DNA of 64,000 nt from Photorhabdus sp. CRCIA-P01. GTDB taxonomy: Bacteria; Pseudomonadota; Gammaproteobacteria; Enterobacterales; Enterobacteriaceae. A program made the position numbers and the translations under genes. A model generated the notes under the pieces. That model saw nothing but the letters and a program-made list of their open reading frames with translations, did no database searches and was not told the DNA's origin. The stretch lies in NCBI RefSeq assembly GCF_003545805.1, contig NZ_NMQR01000001.1, positions 1-64,000 of the forward strand, in the 5' to 3' direction. This document shows positions 8,283-16,768 of the stretch, piece after piece. The stretch's first letter is position 1, and each line of letters opens with the position of its first letter.

Positions 8283-9461
8283 TCATAGGCTATTTTCTCC
8301 ATTAATCGGGATGGGGTTTCCCTGGCTGTCATAAAGCCCCTCCAAGACCGGATGCCCTGACTGGATACCGCTAACCAATGCCACATCACTGCGAGTAGCA
8401 AATATCTGGGTGCGAAAGCACAATACGACAGCACAGCCGACCGGAAATTCACCACTCAGAGGAAAATGGTAATCAATACTGGTGTCATCCATCGGTAACA
8501 GGTGAGTGGTGGTGATCTGGCCGTTTGGCAGGAATATCAGCGCGTTATGCGCCCGTCCACGACGGTAATAACCGCCCCCATAGCAGTAACTGTTACCGTT
8601 AAATCGGTGGGATATTTCCGTCAGATAGAGCATAGCAATACGTTCTGGCTGCTCTCCCCGAAAATTGGCAAGGATTGTTCCTGTTAGCGCATGTCCAGGC
8701 TCGGTATGGGTAACACCATACTTTGCCAGTAACGGCAGTGTGCTACAGCTTGACGCCGACGGCGCATTTATCTGCGTCACCTCAACCCCAGTTTGGCGTA
8801 AAATGTCTTTTGCTTTTAGTAAAGTCAATAAGTTTGGCGCCGGCAGTGTCTGCTGCTGATCCTCTTGCCACAGCAAGCAAGGAAAATGTGTCAACCCCGT
8901 CAGTTTTACACCGGGCATTGCCATAATGCGCTGAACGATAGTGTGCAATTCCGACAAGTGAAAACCCGCTTCCTGACCTGGATATAAATGATCATGATCA
9001 TCATAGATTTTCAGCATAATACGTTGCACATTTCCCTCACGCTGCGCCAGACTGGAAATTTCCTCCGCTTTTTCTAAAGAAAATACTGTGATCACTTCCG
9101 GATGTTGCTGCATCACCGAGGAGACCATACTTCGAGGGATCTGTACCAGATGGCCTGCATGAGTTACCGGGATCTTGCCATTCATCAAGACTCTGGCTTC
9201 TTTAAAATCCACCACGGTGACACCCTGATAACCCAGTTCTATCAGTTTACGTGCCAACCAAGAGTTACGCCCAACCTGTTTGGTCATCAGATAGAGCGCA
9301 ATACCATGATGCTCCGCTACCGCAAGCAATCGTCTGGCATTTTCTAAAACCTGATCAACGTCGATAACATAAGTATCAGGCAGTAAAACCCCTCGTGCCC
9401 ACAACATCTGGGCTGCCTCAATCAGTGCCGGATTTTGTTTGTTCAGCGCATGCATAAACAT
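8283..9461 (-). CDS. yhfX: YhfX-like PLP-binding alanine-racemase-fold protein
   Basis: A 392-aa protein similar to E. coli YhfX, with an alanine-racemase N-terminal barrel: VIDVDQVLENARRLL followed by YLMTKQVGRN, whose lysine is the likely PLP ligand. Conserved segments include GLTHFPCLLW, NAPSASSCSTLPLL, EPGHALTGT and SYCYGGGYYRRG. The start is supported by GGAGG 7 bp upstream. In E. coli yhfW (a phosphopentomutase-like gene) lies between php and yhfX; here the genes are only a few bases apart, so yhfW is absent. Confidence 0.86.
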   Translation of the reverse strand: MFMHALNKQNPALIEAAQMLWARGVLLPDTYVIDVDQVLENARRLLAVAEHHGIALYLMTKQVGRNSWLARKLIELGYQGVTVVDFKEARVLMNGKIPVTHAGHLVQIPRSMVSSVMQQHPEVITVFSLEKAEEISSLAQREGNVQRIMLKIYDDHDHLYPGQEAGFHLSELHTIVQRIMAMPGVKLTGLTHFPCLLWQEDQQQTLPAPNLLTLLKAKDILRQTGVEVTQINAPSASSCSTLPLLAKYGVTHTEPGHALTGTILANFRGEQPERIAMLYLTEISHRFNGNSYCYGGGYYRRGRAHNALIFLPNGQITTTHLLPMDDTSIDYHFPLSGEFPVGCAVVLCFRTQIFATRSDVALVSGIQSGHPVLEGLYDSQGNPIPINGENSL

Positions 9462-9576
9462 GCTGTACCTCCTGTACTCCTTCGGCGATCAATGCCATTG
9501 CAATAAGCTAGATGTTAAATCATCATTTTTTTGAATATTTGATGGAAAAAAAATTCCCTTCATCTCTGTTGTTGTG

Positions 9577-9954
9577 CTACCACTGCCCCTTTGCCGCCCA
9601 AAGGCTAAACAAGTTTGCTAGCAGATAACCCTCCTCACAGGGATGTAATTGCACGTCAAAATGTGCCAACAGCGAAGCGTTTATCGCTTGCAAATGAGAA
9701 AAGACACCCGATTGACGTACTTCCATCAGCAGCTCAACATCCATTGAACCGATTTGTTCTCCCCGGCGTGAGCGCATCAACGCATTAGCCATATGTGTTA
9801 TTACTATTTCCCCTAGCGCATTCTTGACAGGAATTTCCCAATTATTTTCAAGCTGCGCCACAACTTGTAACATGCCATCACAGATATCCTGATCAATGAC
9901 ATTTCCCTGACAGAGCAGATTCAGTCGATTTTCCATTTCGTTAACTCCATCCAT
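9577..9954 (-). CDS. yhfY: YhfY-like PRD-domain protein
   Basis: A 125-aa protein with a single PTS-regulation domain (PRD)-like all-helical fold. The segments WEIPVKNALGEIVITHMANALMR and HLQAINASLLAHFDVQLHPCEEGYLLANLF fit the PRD pattern of conserved histidines. In E. coli, YhfY is the matching small PRD protein beside YhfZ. It probably modulates the adjacent HTH regulator in response to phosphorylation; this is inference. It begins 6 bp after yhfZ ends. Confidence 0.78.
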   Translation of the reverse strand: MDGVNEMENRLNLLCQGNVIDQDICDGMLQVVAQLENNWEIPVKNALGEIVITHMANALMRSRRGEQIGSMDVELLMEVRQSGVFSHLQAINASLLAHFDVQLHPCEEGYLLANLFSLWAAKGQW

Positions 9955-9960
9955 GCCAAA

Positions 9961-10866
9961 TTAATAACTTGGGTCCTGCTGGCCTGCCAGTACACGTTGT
10001 TGATGAGCCAACAACTCTGTTTTATTCACCATAGTACGTAAAAGTTGTTGAATCAGAATGTCATCAGCTCTGGTTAAAACTACCGCTTCAGAGGCTTGGA
10101 TAAAACATGCACTTCCACGGAGCGGTACTGCAATAAGCTCCCTGGAACTGAGTTCAACTTCTCTGCTAACGTTCCAAATCACTGCATCAATGTCACCTTT
10201 CGCTACCTTATACAGGCTCTCGTGGTAAGAAATATCCACCAACGTGATATCCTGCCCGGCAAAGTACACTTCAGTCATGATTTTCTGGTCGGCGGAACGA
10301 TGATCCAACCCAACACGACGGATATTATGTTCACCTCCTTTACGATAAATCAGTTGGTGTGCGCCAACATAGGTATGTGGCCCCAATTCAAGTACAGTAC
10401 AAACATCACCTTGTTCCAGATAAGTTTGCGCCGCCAAATGTGATACCACTGCCAAGTCATAAATACCATTACGCAAGCATTCCACCCTAGCATCTGAACC
10501 TCTCATGTGGGCGAAGTAAAATGGAATGCCCTCAAATTGCGCTTTCAGACCGCTCGCCAGCCCCTCATACAACCGGGTATAAGGCAGCGGCATTGCACAA
10601 ACCACGTTACTAATATCAGCATGGGCTAACAGTGCCTTGTGATCCATACCGACCAAATAGCTGCCATTGCGCCCCCGCCGTTCCACATAAACCGCGCCAG
10701 AACTCTCCAGTTTTTTTAATGCAAACTGAACCAGACCAACAGACAACCCATAGTCAGATGACAGCTCTTCAATCGTTTTCAACCGATTACCACAGCGCTC
10801 ACCTAGCAGATAACGTGCCAGACACGCCTGAGCAACCCCCTCTTTTTTAAGCAGCCCATGACTCAT
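9961..10866 (-). CDS. yhfZ: YhfZ-like HTH transcriptional regulator
   Basis: A 301-aa regulator. The N-terminal ~70 residues form a winged helix (LKTIEELSSDYGLSVGLVQFALKKLESSGAVYVERRGRNGSYLVG). The remainder resembles a periplasmic-binding-protein-like effector domain (VCAMPLPYTRLYEGLASGL...FYFAHMRG...YDLAVVSHLAA). It is first in the yhf operon and presumably controls it. The effector is unknown. Its position directly upstream of yhfY copies the E. coli order. Confidence 0.84.
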   Translation of the reverse strand: MSHGLLKKEGVAQACLARYLLGERCGNRLKTIEELSSDYGLSVGLVQFALKKLESSGAVYVERRGRNGSYLVGMDHKALLAHADISNVVCAMPLPYTRLYEGLASGLKAQFEGIPFYFAHMRGSDARVECLRNGIYDLAVVSHLAAQTYLEQGDVCTVLELGPHTYVGAHQLIYRKGGEHNIRRVGLDHRSADQKIMTEVYFAGQDITLVDISYHESLYKVAKGDIDAVIWNVSREVELSSRELIAVPLRGSACFIQASEAVVLTRADDILIQQLLRTMVNKTELLAHQQRVLAGQQDPSY

Positions 10867-11018
10867 AATAATTCTTCATTTTTTTGAATGTATTTATATC
10901 CAATTTAAGCAGGCAAATAACAATCGGAAAATAGCAAAAATGCGAATGAGGTCACGAATAAATAGGTAATTTTCTGCAATTTCAATAATTTTAGTTTGAT
11001 AACCAATAATTTCTGTTT

Positions 11019-12689
11019 TTATGTTTTAGTCGTGGTCGTTTCTGGACGCTTAAGCAGTGCATAGATCAATCCCGCCAACAAGGTACCGGCAATAATCGAC
11101 ATCAAATAACCCAGTATTGGTGTGATAGCACCTGGAATCAACAGCACAAACAGGCCACCGTGCGGTGCCATCAACTGAGCACTCACTGCCATGGAGATCG
11201 CTCCAGTCACCGCGCCACCAACGATACAACATGGGAGCACACGCATCGGATCGCGGACAGCAAAGGGAATCGCGCCTTCGGAAATAAAACATAAACCCAA
11301 CACCAATGCGGCTTTACCACTTTCCCGCTGAACGTTATCGAACTTCTGCCGGGCAATCAGTGTCGCCACTCCCATAGCCAGCGGAGGAACCATCCCCGCT
11401 GCCATAATGGCAGCCATTGGCGCATAAGTTTGCGAACTCAGCAAGCCGACACCAAACGCATAGGCAGCTTTGTTTATCGCTCCTCCCATATCAGCACACA
11501 TCATCCCACCCAAAATGGCTCCTAGCAGGAGTGCGTTGGTTGTCCCCATGTGAGAAAGCCAATACGTTAGCCCCGCCATGATACCGGCGACGGGTTTACC
11601 AATAACGTAAATCATAATCAGGCCAGTGATCAGGCTAGCAAATAGCGGAATGATCAAGATCGGTTTCAACGCTGCCATACTCTGCGGCAATTTCACTTTG
11701 GTATTAAGCAACTTCGCTACGTAACCGGCGAGAAAACCCGCAATAATTCCACCAATAAATCCCGCGTTCGTGCTAGTTGCCAACATGCCGCCAATTAAAC
11801 CGGGCGTCAGACCGGGACGATCAGCGATCGAAAAAGCAATGTAACCCGCCAATACAGGGACCATCAGAGCAAAAGCCGAGCCACCACCGATTTGCATTAA
11901 CGCCGCCGCCAATGTACCCGATTCTTTAAATGCGGTGATGCCAAAAGCAAATGACAATGCAATGCACAGGCCACCCGCCACCACCATCGGTAACATATAA
12001 GAGACGCCCGTCAACAAGTGACGATAGAGACCTGCATTATCTTCCCTCTGGTCAGTTTTAACATTTTGCCCTTCCGGCTCGAAAAGCTTGGCTTCGGCTA
12101 ACGCTCTATCAAATTCTTGCGCTGTTTTCTTCAACGCCAGCCCGGTGGAAGTACGGTACATAGGTTTTCCGGCAAATTTCGCCAGATCTACCTCAATATC
12201 TGCAACGACTAGCACCAGATCCGCTTTTTCCACCTCTTCCTGCGTAATAACATTGCCCGCACCTACTGAGCCTCGCGTTTCCACCTTTACCCACCAGCCG
12301 CGCTTTTTGGCTTCGGTTTCGATGGCCTCGGCGGCCATAAAGGTGTGTGCTACCCCTGTAGGACAAGCAGTAACCGCGATAATCCGTTTTGTATCACAAC
12401 TGATGTCAGTAGCCGGTAACTGGTACGGCTGTGCATCGATTTTTGCCTGCTGAAAGAAACTCTCTGGCGCATGCAACGCCTGTTCTGTGTCGCCGAGATA
12501 AACGAGCTTACCGTTCAATGTGTTATCGGTGGGGATGCGACCGCCGGTCACCACCACCAAATCGGCCTCTGCTGGATCTTCTGTTAGTATCAGTCTGTTT
12601 TCCGCCGCCGCGGCACTAAGGATAGTTTTCACCAGATAACTTCCGGCAAGTCCGAGTGAAGGATCAACGATAAGCAGCATTTTCATCAT
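11019..12689 (-). CDS. fruA: Fructose-specific PTS EIIB'BC component FruA
   Basis: A 556-aa fructose permease. The N-terminal ~100 residues are the IIB' domain. The IIB domain follows with the phosphoryl-accepting cysteine in VTACPTGVAHTFMAAEAIE. A multi-spanning IIC domain runs from about residue 225 (YRHLLTGVSYMLPMVVAGG) to the end. It imports fructose as fructose-1-phosphate using phosphate from FruB. Two ATGs lie in tandem at the start, preceded by AGGAGA. The usual middle gene fruK is missing between fruB and fruA; only a scar remains at 12707-12766. Confidence 0.95.
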   Translation of the reverse strand: MMKMLLIVDPSLGLAGSYLVKTILSAAAAENRLILTEDPAEADLVVVTGGRIPTDNTLNGKLVYLGDTEQALHAPESFFQQAKIDAQPYQLPATDISCDTKRIIAVTACPTGVAHTFMAAEAIETEAKKRGWWVKVETRGSVGAGNVITQEEVEKADLVLVVADIEVDLAKFAGKPMYRTSTGLALKKTAQEFDRALAEAKLFEPEGQNVKTDQREDNAGLYRHLLTGVSYMLPMVVAGGLCIALSFAFGITAFKESGTLAAALMQIGGGSAFALMVPVLAGYIAFSIADRPGLTPGLIGGMLATSTNAGFIGGIIAGFLAGYVAKLLNTKVKLPQSMAALKPILIIPLFASLITGLIMIYVIGKPVAGIMAGLTYWLSHMGTTNALLLGAILGGMMCADMGGAINKAAYAFGVGLLSSQTYAPMAAIMAAGMVPPLAMGVATLIARQKFDNVQRESGKAALVLGLCFISEGAIPFAVRDPMRVLPCCIVGGAVTGAISMAVSAQLMAPHGGLFVLLIPGAITPILGYLMSIIAGTLLAGLIYALLKRPETTTTKT

Positions 12690-12706
12690 ACTTCTCCTGC
12701 TGTTAG

Positions 12707-12766
12707 CTAAAAGGGTTGTGGATCGACGTGCACCATTATCACGGCGAATTAGGGATTGCTACTCAC
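12707..12766 (-). pseudogene. fruK: fruK deletion scar (1-phosphofructokinase remnant)
   Basis: In the 70-bp gap between fruB and fruA, the minus strand starts with GTG AGT AGC (12764-12758), where fruK begins in enterobacteria, overlapping the end of fruB. After a stop in frame it reads FAVIMVHVDPQPF and then TAG (12707-12709). That segment resembles the C-terminus of E. coli FruK (LAAMMARVDLQPF) and lies at the right distance from fruA. Nearly the whole ~310-codon gene has been removed, leaving its first few and last ~13 codons. The E. coli comparison is from memory. Confidence 0.72.
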
Positions 12767-13886
12767 GCGGCCCCTCCCCCAAACCAGAAGTAATCGCTTC
12801 ACCAATGGCCGCTATCGCCTGCCGCGCATCATCACCATTGGCGGTAACGTGAAGCCGATGGCCTTTTTTAGCGCCCAATGCCATGATTTTCATCAGACTA
12901 CGACCGCTGATCGGTTGACCGGTACCATCAAGATTAATGATGGTAATGCCACTGGAAAATTGCCGGATAACATTAACCAACACAGCACCAGGGCGAGTAT
13001 GTAAGCCATGTTCGTTACACAGGACAAATTCCCCGCTGGATATTGTGCTCTGCGCCAGTACGCCACTGGTCAGTAATGCCAGCACTGTCGGCGCATCAGC
13101 TTTCAGCAAACATTCCGCTTTTTGTGCTAATAACAAGTTACTTAGGTGATGCAACACATTTAGCGGCTGGTCGTCGGCAACCGCAACAGTCAGCAACATC
13201 ACCACCGGCTCGTTATCCCGCGTGAATAATCGGCTCACTGCCACAGCGCTAGTTAAGTTACCGTCGGGACTATCACTGAGCCAAATGCCCTGCCCAAGAT
13301 CCAGTGGTTTACTGTTAATCACTTTGCTAACAAAGGCCGTATCCACTGCCCCCGCTTGCTGTAACCGCCCGGCATTCAATGCCTGTAGTGTCATCAGATC
13401 GCGGGCATTAACATCTAGCGTAATCAGGCTGGTATCGAATTTAAATTCAACCTGCTGAACTTCTCCCATTAGCAAGCTATGCAGTGACTGTGCTGACTCA
13501 ATAGTTTTTAGCTGTTCGGCGATACGATCATCACTCAGTAGGTGTGTTAACTGACGCAGTAGTGCCAAATGCTCATCGGAACGCGCGGCAATACCAATAA
13601 CCACATAACACATCGCTCCCTGATCCCATTCAACACCCTGTGAGAAATGAAATACCTGTACATCGGTTTTCAGTACCCGATCACGGGTATCTAGCGTGCC
13701 ATGAGGCATGGCAATACCGTTGCCAAGGTAGGTGGAAATTTGCTTTTCACGTTGCAGCATGCCGTCAACATAAGTATCACTGACATTACCACTCGCGGCT
13801 AGCATGGCCGCTACCTGGCGAATGGCATCCTCTTTACTGGTCGCAATTGCACCAGTATGGATATTTTGCAGAGCCAACTGGAACAT
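12759..13886 (-). CDS. fruB: Fructose PTS EIIA-HPr fusion protein FruB (diphosphoryl transfer protein)
   Basis: A 375-aa fusion. The N-terminal EIIA-Fru domain has its phosphorylated histidine in [14 protein letters not shown] (about residue 62). A central linker/regulatory domain follows, with [20 protein letters not shown]. The C-terminal HPr-like FPr domain has its active histidine in [11 protein letters not shown] (about residue 296). It passes phosphate from EI to FruA. The second of two tandem ATGs is preferred for ribosome-binding-site spacing (AGGGAG). The C-terminus GLGEGPRE runs into the fruK scar. A Cra-type palindrome lies about 90 bp upstream. Confidence 0.94.
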   Translation of the reverse strand: MFQLALQNIHTGAIATSKEDAIRQVAAMLAASGNVSDTYVDGMLQREKQISTYLGNGIAMPHGTLDTRDRVLKTDVQVFHFSQGVEWDQGAMCYVVIGIAARSDEHLALLRQLTHLLSDDRIAEQLKTIESAQSLHSLLMGEVQQVEFKFDTSLITLDVNARDLMTLQALNAGRLQQAGAVDTAFVSKVINSKPLDLGQGIWLSDSPDGNLTSAVAVSRLFTRDNEPVVMLLTVAVADDQPLNVLHHLSNLLLAQKAECLLKADAPTVLALLTSGVLAQSTISSGEFVLCNEHGLHTRPGAVLVNVIRQFSSGITIINLDGTGQPISGRSLMKIMALGAKKGHRLHVTANGDDARQAIAAIGEAITSGLGEGPRE

Positions 13887-13976
13887 CATTTTCTCCCTAT
13901 TACCGAAAATAGAATCGTTCCAGTTTACGCAGAGAAAAAAGCATTAGGTCCAATAAAAAGAAAAGAGATAAAAAAC

Positions 13977-13988
13977 TGAAACGTTTCA
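13977..13988. promoter_or_regulatory. Cra/FruR-type operator upstream of fruB
   Basis: The perfect palindrome TGAAACGTTTCA matches the Cra (FruR) operator core and lies 91-102 bp upstream of the fruB start, where Cra controls fruBKA in enterobacteria. By family knowledge Cra repression is relieved by fructose-1-phosphate. With fruK lost, that inducer should not be consumed by the usual route. Confidence 0.75.
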
Positions 13989-14254
13989 ACGAGTGTGGGA
14001 TATGACTAATTTTTATTCAATACTTATGTGAAATAAAATCGCAATTTTTTGAGATTACTCACATTTTCCCTGCCATCGTCTTTTGCCTACCTCCGGTTTA
14101 AGGGATTTGGTAAACCAATAACTCGCTTGCCATTCACCAACCTCTACAGTACTAAGACAATGGTAAGAAACTATCCGTATGAAAATATTAAAAGTCACAC
14201 TGTTTAAGATAGTTTTTATATATGCGCCTTAACAGGCGCATACATCAGAATCGC
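13989..14254. other. Intergenic region between fruB operator and recombinase; one hairpin
   Basis: No gene is supported here. A hairpin with arms TATGCGCC and GGCGCATA lies at 14221-14242, just after the recombinase stop, but has no U-run on the minus strand, so it is only a possible terminator. I looked for paired inverted repeats that could form an invertible switch for the adjacent FimB-like protein and did not see any. Confidence 0.4.
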
Positions 14255-14875
14255 TTATTCAATTGAACAAGCATTTTCCTTTGGGACATAATCAAAGTGT
14301 AATTCTCGATCCCGGTTCCTTTTTACACCCCAAACACCGTGGAAACGCTCTGCATTACTGGCAGTATACCGCACAGTATGGCGAATATTGCTGTGCCCAA
14401 GATAATCTTGTATTAACCGAGTATCTATCCCTCTATCCGCAAGGGCAAAACCGCAAGCATGGCGCAACATATGTGGATGCGAATCCACGGCAATATTAGC
14501 CAATCGCCCTAATTGACTAACAAGTTGATAAATGCGCTGGCGTGTCAGCGGTCTCCCAGTACGTGACAGAAACAACCAATCACTTTCTGCCCCTTTAAAG
14601 GTTTTACGGACTTTAAGCCACTCCCTGATCGCCTGGATTTCATAACCCAAAAGAGGGTGATTAGTACAAAATCCACCTTTTAAACGCCGGATGTACAAAC
14701 TTCCATCATCCAAATCCAGATCAGATAACCGTAAATACCTGGCTTCACTAACACGTAAGCCATGAACAAAACTCATATATACCAGACAATAGTCGCGCTC
14801 CCCATTGGAGCTCTTTTTCGCCATTTCCAGCATTCTTTCCACTTCGTATTGCGTTAGATGTCTTCGTTGACCCAT
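14255..14875 (-). CDS. FimB/FimE/MrpI-like tyrosine recombinase
   Basis: A 206-aa single-domain tyrosine recombinase of the fimbrial phase-variation type. Catalytic residues are visible: Arg in HGLRVSEARYL (residue ~41), HPHMLRH (His-135, Arg-138), GHSNIRHTVRY with His-161 and nucleophile Tyr-170. Length fits FimB/FimE/MrpI, which lack the N-terminal core-binding domain of phage integrases. Such proteins invert a promoter next to a fimbrial operon, but no fimbrial genes and no obvious invertible segment lie in the window, so it may be an orphan or act elsewhere. Confidence 0.88.
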   Translation of the reverse strand: MGQRRHLTQYEVERMLEMAKKSSNGERDYCLVYMSFVHGLRVSEARYLRLSDLDLDDGSLYIRRLKGGFCTNHPLLGYEIQAIREWLKVRKTFKGAESDWLFLSRTGRPLTRQRIYQLVSQLGRLANIAVDSHPHMLRHACGFALADRGIDTRLIQDYLGHSNIRHTVRYTASNAERFHGVWGVKRNRDRELHFDYVPKENACSIE

Positions 14876-14917
14876 TATGGTCTATCCCAAATATTCTTTA
14901 TTTCAACGCATGTAACA

Positions 14918-15225
14918 CACTGCGTTATCTGTAACTGATTAAGACCCGGAACCAACCCTAAATCCCCCATAGTAATTAAACCTGCGCCGGAATAGCGGCA
15001 GATGACTGTATAAACTTCTGTTTCTGTACTTGATCTATGCTCAAGCCGCGTAATGGATAGATATTCAATGTCTGTTCTCCGGTAATCCCCCCTATTCTTA
15101 CCATCACAAGGTCAAAAGAAAAATAGTGATTCAATTAACCGCCCCCCGCCAAACAAGGCTTTTTGGCTAGAATTACCAACAAAAATCGCTGCGATAGGCC
15201 CAATAACCATTTTAACAAAAGGGCA
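14918..15225 (-). pseudogene. Decayed second copy of the yhfS 5' end and yhfT 3' end
   Basis: The segment aligns by eye with 5390-5720, the yhfT-yhfS junction. Shared stretches include GCGTTATCTG, ACCAACCCTAAATC, GCGGCAGAT, TAATGGATAG and TATTCAAT. On the minus strand it reads VKMVIGPIAAIFVG, matching the YhfT C-terminus VEMAIGPIATIVVG, followed by the degraded start of a YhfS-like protein. Frameshifts and stops make it non-functional. It marks a duplicated or formerly larger yhf locus whose remainder was lost; the recombinase start is adjacent. Confidence 0.75.
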
Positions 15226-15770
15226 TGTCAATCAGATTGATTTCTGGTTCAAATCACTAAGGAAGGATGTTGATGCAGCAATGTTTGCCAGCTTCCGATA
15301 AACATTTAATCTCTCTATCTTTGCCAGAGAGACCGGCAGGCAGCAAATTTAACAAACTGGTAACACGAGTAGACGATCCTTTATGCAGAATGATCCGGTA
15401 TATCAGCTAGATATAATATTCAGCTTTCCAAGCCATTACTAGATTTTATCCATGCCGTCATCAATGATGCCTGTTATAAATTTTTTAAACCTCAATATTA
15501 TGACTCATTATTGCCCTCCTCCGCCAATCATTTGAAACAAAATTGGTTTGCGAGTGTATTCACATGTTTAAAAGTTACATGCTGCCTTTCCCATTATTTG
15601 TTATTTAAAACAATCGGATAAGTGTTATTTTACCTTCCTGTGCTGCTATTCTTAATCTGTATCTTTAGTTTTATGTAGTCAAATAATATCCATCGCAAGG
15701 AACAGAAATTTAATGAAAAGAATCATCCTCCCCCACCTTCACACTTCGTGACTCAGGAGGGGGATTCCCG
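15226..15770. other. Gene-poor relic region
   Basis: No confident gene. A 45-codon ORF starts at 15273 after a fair ribosome binding site (GGAAGG) and ends at 15410, but it resembles nothing I recognise. A hairpin-forming, C/G-rich stretch at about 15727-15765 probably belongs to the end of the IS200/IS605 remnant that follows. Confidence 0.35.
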
Positions 15771-15890
15771 TTAGTGGGTAACTGCTGATCGCTCAGTGTC
15801 TGGTTCCTGCTTCAAAGGACGGCCTGAATGCACCCTTCCTTCACAGGCAAATACGGCTGATGTGCACTTTGCACTGTATGACGAGGCAAT
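15771..15890 (-). pseudogene. IS200/IS605-type TnpB C-terminal remnant
   Basis: On the minus strand the frame reads FACEGRVHSGRPLKQEPDTE and stops at 15771-15773. An ACGEG-type segment followed by PLKQEP matches the usual extreme C-terminus of TnpB-like proteins of IS200/IS605 elements. The adjacent hairpin-rich sequence (about 15727-15765) fits the subterminal hairpin of such elements. An in-frame stop around 15888 and no upstream homology show that only a stub is left. Confidence 0.55.
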
Positions 15891-16114
15891 TTATTTCGAT
15901 GCGAAAATCAACGAAATAACTTCATTCGAGTCTAATCTGATCATGCTCATCGATTGACTATTATTACAGGCAACGTCTTAATTCATTGAGCACAAACCAT
16001 ACAATATGATTTCGACAGCCAAGGAAAATAAAAACACAGGAAGAGATGTTAAGTATTAAATCAAACCTACATAGAACTATCTAAATAATTTTAGCATTAA
16101 ACAATATTAATGTT
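15891..16114. other. AT-rich spacer with no recognised feature
   Basis: Apart from the possible continuation of the IS200/IS605 remnant, I see no coding or RNA feature between the TnpB stub and the ERIC element. Confidence 0.3.
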
Positions 16115-16241
16115 TATACCCTTCATCTTTCAAGCTGCTGCTTTGTTGGCTGCTTTCACTCACCCCAGTCACATCGTTATCTATGCTCCTGGGGATTCAT
16201 TCACTTGCCGCCTCGCTGCAACTCGAAATCTATTAGGTATA
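16115..16241. repeat. ERIC element (copy 2)
   Basis: A full-length ERIC palindrome in the opposite orientation to copy 1. It contains CACTCACCCCAGTCACAT and CTATGCTCCTGGGGATTCA, and ends with CTATTAGGTATA. It lies upstream of the second LuxR block. Confidence 0.9.
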
Positions 16242-16431
16242 GATTTTCTCACATAGAGGTATTTTTACATAGAATAATAAATTATTCAATTAACAGATAC
16301 AGGTAAAAATCGATAAATTCTATTTTTCTACAAATTAATTATTGCAATTTGTTATATAATCAGGTTATTTTAAATAAAATAAGTAGAAAAACTCTTCAGA
16401 TAATGATTTAAATACTCATTAAGGAGTTGTC

Positions 16432-16749
16432 ATGTTAAATATAACAAATAAACAGAATAATATCACTCCGCAATTAGTTTACATGTGGAAAAAAAGCCAT
16501 GATCTTTGGAGAGCTAAATATTGCCAGCCAAAATTTACCTATGCCAATCCGATTTTTTGCCAACAACTCAACTTATCTGAAAGTTCTGATATTACCAAAT
16601 TTTCAGCAAATGAATTACCCTCACCTATTGCAGAATATGAGGATTCACGGCATCGTATTGGTACTCTCTTTCATGCAAATAAAGCAAACGATTTTGCTCT
16701 CGACACACCAGAAAAATTTTTACAACAAGAAAGCATTATGTTCTCCTAA
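16432..16749 (+). pseudogene. Truncated PAS4-LuxR solo remnant
   Basis: A 105-codon ORF starting like the array members (ITPQLVYMWKKSHDLWRAKY, compare ITPQLTNMWDKSSEPWFVKD). It then jumps from the middle of the PAS domain (ELPSPIAEYED) to the end of the PAS region (RHRIGTLFHANKANDF). The HTH is missing. This is an internally deleted and C-terminally truncated LuxR solo, so it cannot bind DNA by the LuxR domain. It might be translated from its ribosome binding site (AAGGAG), but function is unlikely. Confidence 0.75.
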
Positions 16750-16768
16750 ATCAAAATATTACATAAAT

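Noticed and set aside
14221-14242. Hairpin TATGCGCC/GGCGCATA as terminator of the recombinase gene
   Set aside because: No U-run on the minus strand; recorded only as a hairpin in the intergenic entry.
15273-15410. 45-codon ORF with a fair ribosome binding site in the relic region
   Set aside because: No recognisable family and surrounded by decayed sequence; not enough support for a gene.
16499-16768. N-terminal extension of the LuxR solo at 16769
   Set aside because: It is an alternate frame of the truncated neighbouring solo; the ATG at 16769 matches paralogue starts.
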